DNA of 64,000 nt from positions 4,837,501 through 4,901,500 of the forward strand of contig NC_132904.1 in the NCBI RefSeq assembly GCF_047675955.1. The letters are read 5' to 3'. The DNA is from Chlorocebus sabaeus. Its lineage: Eukaryota; Chordata; Mammalia; Primates; Cercopithecidae. The position numbers and the translations under genes are program-made. Under the pieces are notes generated by a model that searched no databases, had not been told where the DNA came from, and was given only the letters and a program-made list of their open reading frames with translations. Of the stretch, positions 33,201 to 43,545 are shown in pieces; positions within the stretch are counted from its first letter, which is position 1; the number at the start of each line of letters is the position of its first letter.

Positions 33201-36200
33201 GGGCATGGTAGCGCATGCCTGTAATCCCAGCCACTTGGGAGGCTGAGGTATGAGACTTGCTTGAACCCGGGAGGCGGAGGTTGCAGTGAGCCAGGATTCG
33301 CACCATTGCACTGCAGCCTGGGCAAGAAGAGTGAAACTCCGTCTCCAAAAAACAAACAAACAAAAATCACAGCGCCTTTGTGTGGGAGTTAATGGACTAG
33401 ATGGACTGTTGCTGGAGAAATACTCTTAGTACAGAACCGAGAGCGCGTTTTGCTGTGGGTACGTATAATTAAGTTATGCAGGCTGGATAAGATAAAACAA
33501 GTCCCTGGTCTCCTCAGTTTATTTTGGAGTGTCGTGGTGCTGGCTCATGTACTAAGCCAGCTGAATCATTGTCCAAAGCATGGGTGCCCTCTGTCATGTG
33601 AAAATATTACATTTATGTTTACATTGAAATTTCATTAACTTTATGGGTTTTTTTTCTCCTCTTGCCCTTTGTCCTAGATTGACCCTTACTTACAGATAAG
33701 TGGCCCTTAGTGGCAAAGTCTGAGTTGAGGCAGTTATGACTATATTGGATGTTTGATGCTTCGAAACAGATCACCACAAAATGCATGGGGATTAACACAG
33801 CAAATATTGATGGTCTCTCATGTTTCTGAGGGTTGGGAACTCAGGAGCAGCTTTGCTGGGTGGTCCTGGCTCAGGGTGTCAGCTGGAGCCATGTCACCTG
33901 ACGGCTTGACTGGGGTTGGAGGATCTGCCTCCAAGGTGGTGCTGTCACCTGACTGTGGGCATGGACGTCTCCATGAGGCTGCTTGTGTGTCCTTGTGACA
34001 TTCAAGAGTGAGTGGTCCAAGAGAGCTGGTGAGGCAGGTGGCATTGGCTTTTATCCCTAGACTCAGGAGCTTTGCGCTGGTCCTCCACATTCTGTTGGTT
34101 ACGAAAGCCACCCTGATGGAGTGTCGAGGGACCTGCATAGGGCATGGGTACCAGGAGATGAGGACTGGGGCATCTGGGAGGCTGGCTGCCCCACTGATGA
34201 CCTAATCTCCTAATTTCCATTGCCTAATGCCCAACGGGTACTTCCAGAACAATAGTGTAAGAAGCACCGCTGCCCTTTGCCCCCACCTTTTGTTTTGAGA
34301 GATCTTGGTAATGAAAGTGTAGCTAGTTGGCTTATTAATTTCACTCTTAAATATTTTTCACATTCACAGATCGGGTGCTACCAGGGTTTTGCTTTTGCGT
34401 GGAAATGTCTACTGCACAGTTGCACCACTGAGAAGGACAGGTAAAGATGGAGGTGTCTTTCTTTCTTAGTGTAGGAACCAGGAGTTCTAGTTCCATGGGT
34501 TACCGACATGCCCTTGAATAATCAATCTGTCTGTTCCTCATCTGTAAAATGGAGAAAATAATCAGTGTCAAGCTTGAGCGTTGTTAGGAGATTTAACGAA
34601 AATACTAAACAGAAAGCGCCAGGCACATTTTAGGTGTTTGATGAACACTGGCTGTTGTTGCTTCTCACGAGTTCTATGCTCCTGCCTTTTACCTGGAGTC
34701 GTTAGGGAACCACGTGGCTTTTAGATACCCTACCAATAAAATAATGTTGACATTGATTGTATTTTCTCGTTCACCTTTCCCCTGAGCTTCTAATAAACAA
34801 ATTATAACAGTTTTGTATGACTTGGGCCCAGAAATGAGGATGCCATTGTCATCAGTTTTTTAATGTAGCCAACTAAGTCTGTTAACAAGAAAATGTGTTT
34901 ATATGTGTTTAACTCCTTTCTGGAACTTGTCAACAGTCAATAAGTGTTAGCTGTCATTTCAATTGTTTTTAGCTGTTAAAAACTCTTCTCGGCCGGGTGC
35001 AGTGGCTTACGCTTATGATCCCAGCACTTTGGGAGGCCAAGGTGGGCAGATCAACAGATCAGGAGTTCGAGACTGGCCTGGCCAGTATAGTGAAGCCCTG
35101 TCTCTACTAAAAATACAAAAATTAGCCAGGTGTGGTACTGTGTGCCTGTAGTCCCAGCTACTCGGGAGGCTGAGGCTGAAGAATTGCTTGAACCCGGGAG
35201 GCAGAGGTTGCAGTAAGCCAAGATCACGCCACTGTACTCCAGCCTGGGTGACAGAGCGAGACTCCTTCTCAAAAACAAACAAAAACTCTTCTTCCTGCAT
35301 TGTACTTACTGAGGCCCCACGTGGCCCTGCTTTATCTAGCTTCATTCTGGAGCTGGAAATGAACCCTCAAGTAAACGGCAGAGATGGTTTGGATACTCTG
35401 CCGTTCATGGGCGGGCAGCAAGCGTGGGACCTCAGCTGGTGCTCTGGGTCGTTCTGACACCTCGCGGCCTCGCCTAGCATGGGGGGCACAGGGAGAGTGG
35501 ATAACACTCGCCCTGACCACGTGCCTTGTGCTTTTATTTGAAATATCTTGAATTTCTAGAAATACCTTGAATATCTTGAATATTCAAATGTTTAAGAATG
35601 AGGATGCTTGCAGCTGATTCGGTGGTTCTTTCTGCTGCATTTGTAGCAGCGGCTGGGAGTTGATGGGATTCTGGGTTAGTAGAGAGGCACCTGAGGACAT
35701 TTTCCTCTTGGTTCTCAGGTGGTGGCGGGCAGCTGGGGACCCCAGGGAAGTCGTTGTTGGCAGCCCGTGCCGCCACTGGGTGGCAGTCAAAGCTGAGCTT
35801 GGCTCTCGACTCCAGGCCACAAAAGGATGTGTGTGCTTGGTGTTCTCCACCCGTCTCCCATCTCCCACCGCGGCAGAATCTGCCGGCTCCCGGAGAAGTG
35901 CTCCGCTGTGTGTCCGTGGTCCCATCCCAGGAGGCTGCCAGCCCTTACCCCAGAGCAGGGGTTTGCTGACGTCTTAACGCAGCACACCCAGTCTAACTAA
36001 CAGAGAAGAACCGCTTTGGTTGACAAGGGGCTGGTGGAAGCCCGGCCAGACCCCCCTCGCAGCCACCCTCACCCCGTCCAGTAGTACGCAGAGGTCTCTT
36101 TGGAACCTAAGGCTTTATTGTAGAGCAGTGGTTCGCGGATATTTGGATCTTACATGTCAGGTTTTGTTTATTTTTTTTTTAATGAAGAAGGGCTGATGTT

Positions 36201-38615
36201 GCATGTTTTACCTGTAAATTTTTCCGAATAAGGATGTTAAGAGAAAAACACCTGCCACCTGCATTGTCATTCAGCAAAATGCTGGGCATTGTAACACCAA
36301 AGAAACCATGGAGAGCGGCATCTTGGGCCAAAAGATGGTGCTTTCTGTTGAGTAACTAGCTTTCCAGTAAACTGCGTGGCACTTCTGTCCCCGGCTTTAG
36401 CAGTCTGGTGAAACCCTTCTGCAGAGCAGCGCGTGCCGGGGCTGAGCGTGGGGGCTCTGGTACCATCACTTTTGTTTCGTTAGCCCTGAGCTGCTCACAC
36501 CTGCCTGATGTGTGCTGCCTCTGACGGTGCGCCCGCCTGGGTGTGTCTGAGCAGCATCGCTGAGCACCCATGCAGAGGATGGTCCTCTGCATTGGGTCGC
36601 ATACAGCCACCTCCCACGTTTTGGCATCTCCCTTTGGTTTCCCTGGAAACCAGGTGCTTTGTTGCTAAAACTGACTTGCTTTGACCTTTCACAGTTTTGT
36701 ATTTTCTCCGAGAGGTAGCCGTCGTTAGCTCTTGTAAACTGGATGCAGCTGGCGAACTTGCTCTTCTGTGTGTCCAGGAGCACCAGCTGTTTGCATGCAC
36801 ACAGGAGTCTTGGTTGCTTTGAATTGCTGTCAATCCATCCTCACCGTCAGTTCTTTAAAATTCCTGTTAATTGAGAATCTTGCCTACTCTGGCCACTCAC
36901 ATGGTCCAATGTGGCATAGGGGCAGCGTGCTTCTGTGGTTCATTGGAAGGACCTGGCCCCACTAGAGGTACACATGTGTGGATTATTTTTAAACCCCTGC
37001 AGGTGAGAGCCCTGTTCTCTAGGATCCAGAGGAAACCAAGAGACTAACATTTATTGAGCACCTACTCTGTGCTGGAGTCCAAGCTTCAAGTCTTTTTTTT
37101 TTTTTTTTTTTGAGATGGAGTCTTGCTCTGTCCCCTAGGCTGGAGTACAGTGGCGTAATCTCAGCTCACTGCAACCTCCACCTCCCGGGTTCCAGAAATT
37201 CTCCTGTCTCAGCTTCCCGAGTAGCTGGGACTACAGGCGCACACCATCACACCCAGCTAATTTTTGTATTTTTAGTGGAGACGGGGTTTCACCATATTGG
37301 TCAGGCTGGTCTTGAACTCCTGACCTCAGGTGATCCACCCGCCTTGGCCTCCCAAAGTGCTGGGATTCCAGGTGTGAGCCACCAGGCCCAGCCCATGTCA
37401 GTTATTTAATCCTCTTGGAAGTCTATGAGGTTGCTGTTACTCTCCCCATTTTAAAAAAGATAAACAACAGAAATGAATTTCTCACCATCTGGAGGCTGGG
37501 ATGCCCCCCCATTTTACGGACGAGGCCAGCAGGGTTGAGAGCGGGTAGGTAGGTGTTGGGGAGCAGTCATGCCCAGGGCTGCTGTCTCCTGAGTGCACGT
37601 CCTTTCTGCAGAACCTCCTTGCCTCCCTAGCAAAGCTCTGTCCTCCCTGGGGCGTGGACAGTACTGATTTCCACTCTTTTGAGGGAGGGGTTTGCTGGTT
37701 TACTTGCAGCTGAACTCCAGAAGGCTTTGAGCACAAAGATTCCAAATCCTGGAAAATCCCCAGACCCAGAGCAGGCTGCTTGTGCCCAGCCCCAGTCCCT
37801 CTTGCCCAGTTCTGTCTGTTTTTGTGTGTGTGACCTCGAGAGTCAGTGGGCTTCAGGCCGCCTCAGCCACTCAGCCCCACGGTCCGGATGGAGGCATGTC
37901 TAAGCTAGGCACACAGTTGCTGTCGAGGTGCTGGGTGTGGGCCTAAGCATGTTGCTAGGTAAATAAATACGATTTCGTGTAATGAGAAAATGATCATCCA
38001 GCTTTTGAACGAAGGCATTCTTAGCGCATCTGCTGGGTTTCAGTAAGCAAGCAGCATAGCTGTTGCGTAAGTTGAACCTGGTGTGTGCACATGACTGAGA
38101 GTCTGTATTTCTGTGCTTTACAGCCGAAAGATGAAGGTCTTAGAATCATTGATTGGAATGATCCAGAAATTCCCTTATGATGACCCTACTTACGATAAAC
38201 TCCATGAAGACTTAGACAAAATCAGGGGAAAATTTAAACAGGTGCGTGCACTGTGTGTTTCCTCCTGCTGGGAGCGCCTGACTGTGCCTTTCCCAGGCGG
38301 GGCGGCGCACTCCAGGGGCCACGGCGGCGATGGCCTGGGGCTGCGTGTGCCGTGGAACTGTCCGTAGAGGCGTCTCATCCTTGAGTCACAGTGCAGGAAA
38401 ACTGAAGATGGTCCAGAGAATAGGAGTTAGAACTCACTTATGGGCTGGCCACGTAGACAGGAAAAGCTATAGTTAGAGTTATCTTCTCATTTTTCAGTAA
38501 AAATACACAAATTAAAAATACCATCCCTTTTCTTTTGTGTTTTCAGTTTTGTTCATTACTCAACGTTCAGCCAGACTTTAAAATTAGTGCAGAAGGTTCC
38601 GGACTTTCATTTTGA
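30186..38615 (+). CDS. LTO1: LTO1 (ORAOV1), complete, five coding exons, 137 residues
   Basis: LTO1 partners YAE1 (YAE1D1) as an adaptor that brings ABCE1 to the cytosolic iron-sulphur assembly targeting complex. It is needed for ribosome recycling and initiation and is a known amplified gene in oral carcinoma. Coding exons are 30,186-30,235; 32,660-32,765; 34,370-34,440; 38,124-38,241; 38,547-38,615. All introns are GT-AG and the exons join to 414 nt (137 codons plus TGA). The deca-GX3 motif is complete: glycines at residues 22, 26, 30, 34, 38, 42, 46, 50, 54 and 58. The C terminus ends in an aromatic residue (GLSF). The start ATG has G at -3 and +4. Against human from memory, differences are limited to the first ten residues and a Glu-Val/Ile-type choice near the exon 2/3 junction, which splicing to exon 3 resolves as SEIGCY. 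Convergent with CCND1. Confidence 0.97.
30236..31268 (+). other. LTO1: LTO1 intron 1, 5' part, with a MIR at about 30,775-31,005
   Basis: CpG-rich for the first 200 bp, then unique. The MIR is in minus orientation (GACGTTTATTTAGCTCTCGC ... TTTACAGACTAGGGGACACA). Confidence 0.6.
31269..31578 (+). mobile_element. AluS-like (first of four in tandem)
   Basis: GGGCCAGGTGCGGTGGCTCA to poly-A; the next Alu starts directly after its tail. Confidence 0.9.
31579..31814 (+). mobile_element. AluY, Old World monkey type, internally deleted
   Basis: CGGTGGCTCAAGCCTGTAAT, GAGACGGGCGGATCACAAGG and GAGATCCGGCCACTGC are YRa-like. About 60 bp of the right monomer are missing after AAAACTAGCCGGGA. Confidence 0.85.
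31815..32103 (+). mobile_element. AluY-like (third of four)
   Basis: GTCCGGGCGCGGTGGCTCAC to poly-A; about 10 bp deleted near GATCGAGGCTAACATGG. Confidence 0.88.
32113..32298 (+). mobile_element. Alu, internally deleted (fourth of four)
   Basis: Left start GGGCCAGGTGTGGTGGCTCA; the middle is missing; long A/AAGA tail. Confidence 0.85.
32299..32659 (+). other. LTO1: LTO1 intron 1, 3' end
   Basis: Unique intronic sequence up to the exon 2 acceptor. Confidence 0.7.
32660..32765 (+). CDS. LTO1: LTO1 coding exon 2
   Basis: 106 nt between TTCTTCTTCACAG and GAG|GTAAGT. It encodes residues 17-52, carrying eight of the ten spaced glycines. Confidence 0.96.
32877..33050 (+). mobile_element. AluY-like, 5' truncated
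   Basis: Right half only, 28-bp poly-A. Confidence 0.88.
33060..33365 (+). mobile_element. AluS-like
   Basis: Full-length with (CAAA)n tail. Confidence 0.9.
33366..34369 (+). other. LTO1: LTO1 intron 2, 3' part, with an old repeat at about 33,725-34,230
   Basis: The block with GTTTCTGAGGGTTGGGAACT, GGCTTGACTGGGGTTGGAGG and TTGCGCTGGTCCTCCACATT resembles a common old mammalian interspersed repeat that I cannot name with certainty. The rest is unique. Confidence 0.5.
34370..34440 (+). CDS. LTO1: LTO1 coding exon 3
   Basis: 71 nt between TTCACATTCACAG and ACAG|GTAAAG. It encodes IGCYQGFAFAWKCLLHSC..., including the last two glycines of the deca-GX3 series. Confidence 0.96.
34441..34990 (+). 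other. LTO1: LTO1 intron 3, 5' part, with MIR at about 34,500-34,665
   Basis: MIR in plus orientation (CCTCATCTGTAAAATGGAG, then GCGCCAGGCACATTTTAGG). The rest is unique. Confidence 0.6.
34991..35285 (+). mobile_element. AluS-like
   Basis: GGCCGGGTGCAGTGGCTTAC to (CAAA)n tail; in LTO1 intron 3. Confidence 0.9.
35286..37095 (+). other. LTO1: LTO1 intron 3, middle
   Basis: Unique, with an internal triple near-repeat AATATCTTGAATTTC/AATACCTTGAATATC at 35,541-35,587. No alternative exon was recognised. Confidence 0.5.
37096..37394 (-). mobile_element. AluS-like
   Basis: Poly-T then GAGATGGAGTCTTGCTCTG; ends CAGGCCCAGCC. Confidence 0.9.
37395..38123 (+). other. LTO1: LTO1 intron 3, 3' end
   Basis: Unique intronic sequence up to the exon 4 acceptor. 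Confidence 0.6.
38124..38241 (+). CDS. LTO1: LTO1 coding exon 4
   Basis: 118 nt between GTGCTTTACAG and AACAG|GTGCGT. It encodes SRKMKVLESLIGMIQKFPYD... and ends in phase 0 after FKQ. Confidence 0.96.
38547..38615 (+). CDS. LTO1: LTO1 coding exon 5 (terminal)
   Basis: Follows TTGTGTTTTCAG and encodes FCSLLNVQPDFKISAEGSGLSF, then TGA at 38,613-38,615. Confidence 0.95.
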   Translation, partial: FCSLLNVQPDFKISAEGSGLSF

Positions 38616-39510
38616 GAACGATGGATGAACAGAGACCGAACATCGAGGAACAGATGTGTGTGTGACATGTTTAGAAATGCGGCGAAGGGCCAGACGGTGC
38701 TGGGAAGGCCATCGTTCAGTGGGAGGGTGAGGCTTCCGGTTCGGCCGCGGGAGGGCCTCCTTCCCCGGGGTTTTTTGCCTGTGTCATCTCGGTGCCCGCC
38801 GTGGGGCCTCTTCACAATGCCCTTTGTTGGGCTGAAGCCATCCCTGGCAGAGCCCTCGCGCGGCTGCTCCCTGCTGGGCCCACGTGCATTGGCCTGACGG
38901 CCTCTTCGGCAGCACAGGCCTGGCTGGCTCTGGCCTGGGGTTGACTCTGGATAGGGTCAGTCCCCAGGCCTGGACTCGAGGCAGGTTTTTACATTTTTTT
39001 TTGCAATGAGAGAGACAGTTGGCCCTCAGCGAGGCTCGTGGGAGGTCTGGACGGGTGCTGTGCCTCATGTCGAAGCCGATTGTGCGCCAGGCCCTGCGGG
39101 ACGTGTGTCTCGTGTTTTATTTAATCCCTTCAGGAGCCCACGGGGTGGGTGTTATTCCCATTTTACAGAGGAAGAAGGTGAGACAAGAAGGGGTTGCCTG
39201 GTCTGAGGGCACCCAGCAGCAGAGCTAGGACTTCCGCCCCCAGGCCGTGCCTCACCGCCACCAGCCGCAGCCGCCTCTGGAATGCACAGGCTGGCACCTC
39301 AGCACTGAGAGTCCCTGCCCTCCCTCCCAGGCCGCATGGGCCCTGCTGAGCCTCGCGGAGCACGGAGGAGTCCATGGTGGCCAGTTTGCCTGGCCATCTG
39401 GCTGAGAGGAAGAAAGGCCAGCCTGATCCTGAGGGGACCCGGACATATCGTTCACACTGTCCCCAGAGGGGCAATGAGCTCTGCAGCATTAAAAAATGGT
39501 GAAGGGGGGA
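38616..39510 (+). other. LTO1: LTO1 3'UTR, end uncertain
   Basis: GC-rich sequence after the stop, containing an A/T stretch at 38,990-39,004 and an antisense MIR-like segment (about 39,110-39,240). The first plausible poly(A) signal is ATTAAA at 39,488-39,493, so the mRNA end is placed near 39,510. A canonical AATAAA does not occur until 42,672, and longer isoforms are possible. Confidence 0.5.
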
Positions 39511-39970
39511 AATATTTTGAACCAAAGACCAAATGTTAGGCCGCCGTTATATTTGCAGAAACTGAGAACCGTGTGTACAGGCTCCTACATTCTCCCCTCT
39601 CCTAGGCGCTCTTTGGTCTCTGTCGGTCCTTAACGAGGTGTCATACAGAGACAGCGGGCTGGGCACAGATGAGTGGAGTGGATGGTTCGGTGGGCCCCCA
39701 CGAGGTGAGTGGTCATATGCGATGGCATGTGTTCACGCACCCTCCTATGTGCACCTCAGGGTCACCGAAGTCCCCACACGCTGGCTCTCCCCACCCCTCC
39801 TGTTCCAGAAGGCATGTCTGAAAGCAGTCCACGGGATTATTAAGGAGTCACCATGAATCCACTTTGGTTTTAAAACCATTCCCGAATGTCTTAGTGGATT
39901 GTGCTGTGCTGCCTAAGCTGCTGGCGGCAAGAGCCAGAGCAGTGACTCCCGCAGGAGCAGCGGCGGGCGG
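39511..39970. other. Intergenic between LTO1 and CCND1 3' ends
   Basis: Unique sequence. No gene evidence. Confidence 0.5.
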
Positions 39971-40050
39971 ACCTCCACGGCGGCAGGGGGACCTCCACGG
40001 CAGCAGGGGAACCTCCACGGCGGCAGGGGGACCTCCACGGCGGCTCGGGA
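39971..40050. repeat. 20-bp GC-rich minisatellite, 4 copies
   Basis: The unit ACCTCCACGGCGGCAGGGGG begins at 39,971, 39,991, 40,011 and 40,031 with one or two substitutions each. Confidence 0.9.
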
Positions 40051-40068
40051 GTTGAGAGAGAGCTGCTT

Positions 40069-40372
40069 TGTTTTTGTTTGTTTTTCGTTTGAGACGGAGT
40101 CTCACTCTTTCACCCAGGCTGGGATGTAGTGGCGTGATCTCGGCTCACTGTAACCTCCACCTCCTGAATTTAAGCAATTCTCCTGCCTCAGCCTCCCTAG
40201 TAGCTGGGATTACAGGCGCCCACCACCACGCCCAAGTAACTTTTGTATTTTTAGTAGAGATGGGGTTTTGCCATGTTGGCCAGGCTGGTCTTGAACTCCT
40301 AGCCTGAAATGATCCACCCACCTCCACCTACCGAAGTGCTGGAATTGCAGGCATGAGCCTCCACTCCCAGCC
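40069..40372 (-). mobile_element. AluS-like (last Alu in the window)
   Basis: (TTTG)n tail; ends CCACTCCCAGCC. No further Alu up to 64,000. Confidence 0.9.
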
Positions 40373-40697
40373 TGCTTTTTCTTTTTGAAGACAAGACTTA
40401 GGTCTCCTCCTTCTGAACTGTAAACCTGCGTGTGTGGCTGTGCACCCCTCATTTGTGGCCTCACCTCAGGTCTGGGGAAGTCTGCGTTGGGCATCGCCCC
40501 ATTGTGCCTTCATCAGAGCTGGTGCCTTCGGGCAGAAAGATTTCCATTCTTTCTAGATGGTGGGATCAGGGGCCTTCGTGGTGTTTCCCTTGGTGGATTT
40601 TTGTGTTTTGTAAGTTGTCTATTTTGATAATGTATTATTTTTATAATTGGAAAAAAAGTAAATAGCATATTTTAAAGTGAAAGTTTGTCTGGGACCG

Positions 40698-40882
40698 TTT
40701 ATAACACAACATCATTCATAACACAGCATCGCTTATAACACAGCATCGCTTATAACACAGCATCGCTTATAACACAGCATCGCTTATAACACAGCATCGC
40801 TTATAACACAGCATCACCTGTAACACAGTGTCATTTATAACACAGTGTCACGCATGACACAGCATCATTTATAACACAGCGT
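40698..40882. repeat. 17-bp minisatellite, about 11 copies
   Basis: Unit TTATAACACAGCATCGC. Five central copies are nearly identical, while outer copies vary (CATCATTCA, GTGTCATTT). Confidence 0.92.
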
Positions 40883-42255
40883 CCAGCCAGTTTGTTTCTT
40901 CCTCCAGGGCATTTCGGATCTGGATATGGAGGAAGACACGTGCCCTAGATTTCTGCCGGCTCGTCTCCTTAACCCAGCGTAGACACAGCCGCTGCGAGAG
41001 TGGTTCCGTTGTGTTAGGGACTGGTCAGCTCCTGCTCACCTGGCCCAGCTATTACTCATCCCCTCTCTCCAAGACATCTCTATCCCCGCTGTCCCCAACC
41101 TTCTCTCCCCTCCTCTTTCTTTTTTTTCTTCTCCCATCTCTGTCTCCTGTTCTCTCTCCCTACTCCCTCTCTGCCTCTTCGACACAGCTGGCTGAGCAGC
41201 AGACTGCCACTTCCTCCTCTGGTTTGCCTCACAGGGAGCCAGGACTGCCTCCTCATCTTCAAGATTCTCACACACTCTGCTGGCCTGTGCCTGCCTGGCC
41301 CCTTTCTAGAGAACGAGACCCAGTTTCCAGGATCCCTTGGTCACCCCCGACATTGTGGTACAGACAGAGCCCACTGTAACAGGTGGTTCCATCCTATCCA
41401 GGCAGTGCCATCCTCAGCCTTTACCCTGGGAATGAGCATGTCTGTGTCTTCTCTTCTGCTAATGAGGTGTTAGTAGAGGGTCGACCAGTCCCCAGCACAG
41501 TGGGCCCACTCTTAGAATGACTGTGTTTCTGTGCTGGGTTAAGGAGATGAGTTGGCAGAAGGTCCTGCGGGGGCTTCTGGGAAAGGTTACGTCATTCCAA
41601 AGAAAAGGTGCTGGTGCTATTTTGAACATCATCCTGTTGGGATGTGACAGCTAGAACTGCTCCAGTCATCTTGCAAGCTGGCTACAGCTGAAGCCACCCC
41701 GAGCCTGGCAGAGCGAAGAGCTAGGAAGAACCTGCGTCCTCGATACCACCACGTGCTGTTCCCAGCAGCCCTGAGCCACCTTGCTCGCACCTGTAAGCGC
41801 TACCCATCCCAGTCATGGAAGGCCGTGGCCCTGGGTTTCTGTTGTTTGCAGACAAAGTCTGCTTGTTGCCTTCCCCATCCCCATCAGGCCCATCCCGTCC
41901 CGCTAATCCTGGATGTCAGCCTTTGTCCAGAGTGGCCTTGAGTTTGGGAGCTCCTGGGGTTGGATTGCATCCCTTGCGGTCGGTTTTCCAAGGCTTTGAC
42001 CTGCCCGTTCCTTCCTGTCAGAAGCTCCCAGCGTGTTGTCTGCCACCGTCTCAGCTCGGGCTGCCACCACGGCACCCCTGATGGGTGACTTCAGCAGCGG
42101 TCCACCTTCCCTTCGTTCTGGAGGCTGGAGTCCGAGATCAAGGCGCCACAGGGCTGCTCCCTCCTGAGGCCTCTCTCCTTGCCTTGCAGACAACTTTCTT
42201 CCCCCCGTGTCCTCACGTGGTCGTTCCTCTGTGTGTGTCCTCATCTCTTATAAGG
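40883..42255. other. Intergenic; old repeat from about 42,095
   Basis: Pyrimidine-rich at 41,060-41,180. From about 42,095 (TTCGTTCTGGAGGCTGGAGTC, CTTATAAGGACCCCAGTCAG) an old interspersed repeat leads into the 101-bp triplication. Confidence 0.5.
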
Positions 42256-42570
42256 ACCCCAGTCAGATTGCATTGGGGCCCACCCTTCTAGCCTCATCTG
42301 AACTTAGTTACCTGTTAAAGACCTCACTCTTCACACAGTCACATTCTGAGGCACTGACCCCAGTCAGATTGCATTGGGGCCCACCCTTCCAGCCTCATCT
42401 GAACTTAGTTACCTGTTAAAGACCTCACTCTTCACACAGTCACATTCTGAGGCACATTCTGAGGCACTGACCCCAGTCAGATTGCATTCGGGCCCACCCT
42501 TACAGCCTCATCTGAACTTAGTTACCTGTTAAAGACCTCACTCTTCACACAGTCACATTCTGAGGCACTG
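42256..42570. repeat. 101-bp tandem repeat, 3 copies
   Basis: Copies start with ACCCCAGTCAGATTGCATT at 42,256, 42,357 and 42,470. The second is lengthened by a 12-bp internal duplication (CATTCTGAGGCA). The copies are nearly identical although they lie inside an old interspersed repeat, so the expansion is recent. Confidence 0.93.
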
Positions 42571-43193
42571 GGGGTTAAGGCTTCCACGTGAGTTTTGTGG
42601 GGACACAGTTTAGTCCCTAACAGGACCCAGCTGTGGCTGCTGGATAGACTGTTGAATTGGGACTGGGGAGGAAATAAAGCCATTTCATGTAAAAGTTGAA
42701 GTTACTTCAGTTAGTTTTTCTAGAATGTTAACAGCTAGGCACAAGCAAGAGTAGTCAGTCCTCCACTGAACTCTCCACTTTGGAATCACCTGTCAGAGTC
42801 ACTGGACGGCCAAAGGGAACTGCCCAAGGGCCACTCATCGGGCCTAAAACACGACCACCTTTCACTTTATTTTACATTCACCCCTTGACATTTTTTCTCT
42901 AACCAGTGGCAAGAAAAGAATGAGGAGATACGGAAGAAGGGACGAGAGGCCTATTTGCCCGGTGGCTGCTGCTGGCCCGCCTTTTACTGGGATTATCCAC
43001 CAGTGCTGGAGGCAGGGCTGCCACCCTCGCTTTGCAGAGATACTGAGGACAAGTCCAGTGGTCACAGTAAGTGGCCAACTTCAGGCTTGACGGGGCACAG
43101 CAGGGCTTGAGCAGGTTGCCTGAATGATTCGCTTCCTGAGGCCATTGCTTTCTGAGAATTTGCAGTCTGCCTTCAGGACCAGTCTTGCATCTG
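42571..43193. other. Intergenic, with a possible exon at 42,907-43,066
   Basis: The end of the old repeat (GGGGACACAGTTTAGTCCCTA) is followed by unique sequence. A strong acceptor and a strong donor flank 160 bp here (see findings). Confidence 0.45.
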
Positions 43194-43545
43194 GCACAGC
43201 AGTCCCCAGCCTTTTTGACACCAGGGACTGGTTTTGTGGAAGACAGTTTTTCCATGGCCAGGGCTTGGGGGTGGGGATGGCTTGGGGATGAAACTGTTCC
43301 ACCTCAGATCGTCAAGCATTAGATTCTCATAAGGAGCATGCCCCTTAGATCCCTCACGTGCACAGTTCACAATAGGGTTCCCGCTCCTATGAGAATCTGA
43401 CGCCTCTGCTGATCTAACAGGAGGTGGAGCTCAGGCAGTAGTTCTCTCGTCTGCTGCTCATCTCCTGCTGTGCGGCCCGGTACCTAACGGGTCATGGACT
43501 GGTGCTGGTCCACGGCCTGAGGATGGGGGACCCCGATCTAGCAGA
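43194..43545. mobile_element. Non-autonomous hAT-Charlie element (MER1-like)
   Basis: Near-complete. It starts GTCCCCAGCCTTTTTGACAC, contains GATGAAACTGTTCCACCTC and CCTATGAGAATCTGACGCC, and ends in the inverted terminal motif GGATGGGGGACCCC. Confidence 0.75.

Noticed and set aside
40698..40882. CRISPR-like array of short repeats
   Set aside because: 17-bp units are directly adjacent without spacers, in a primate genome; an ordinary minisatellite.
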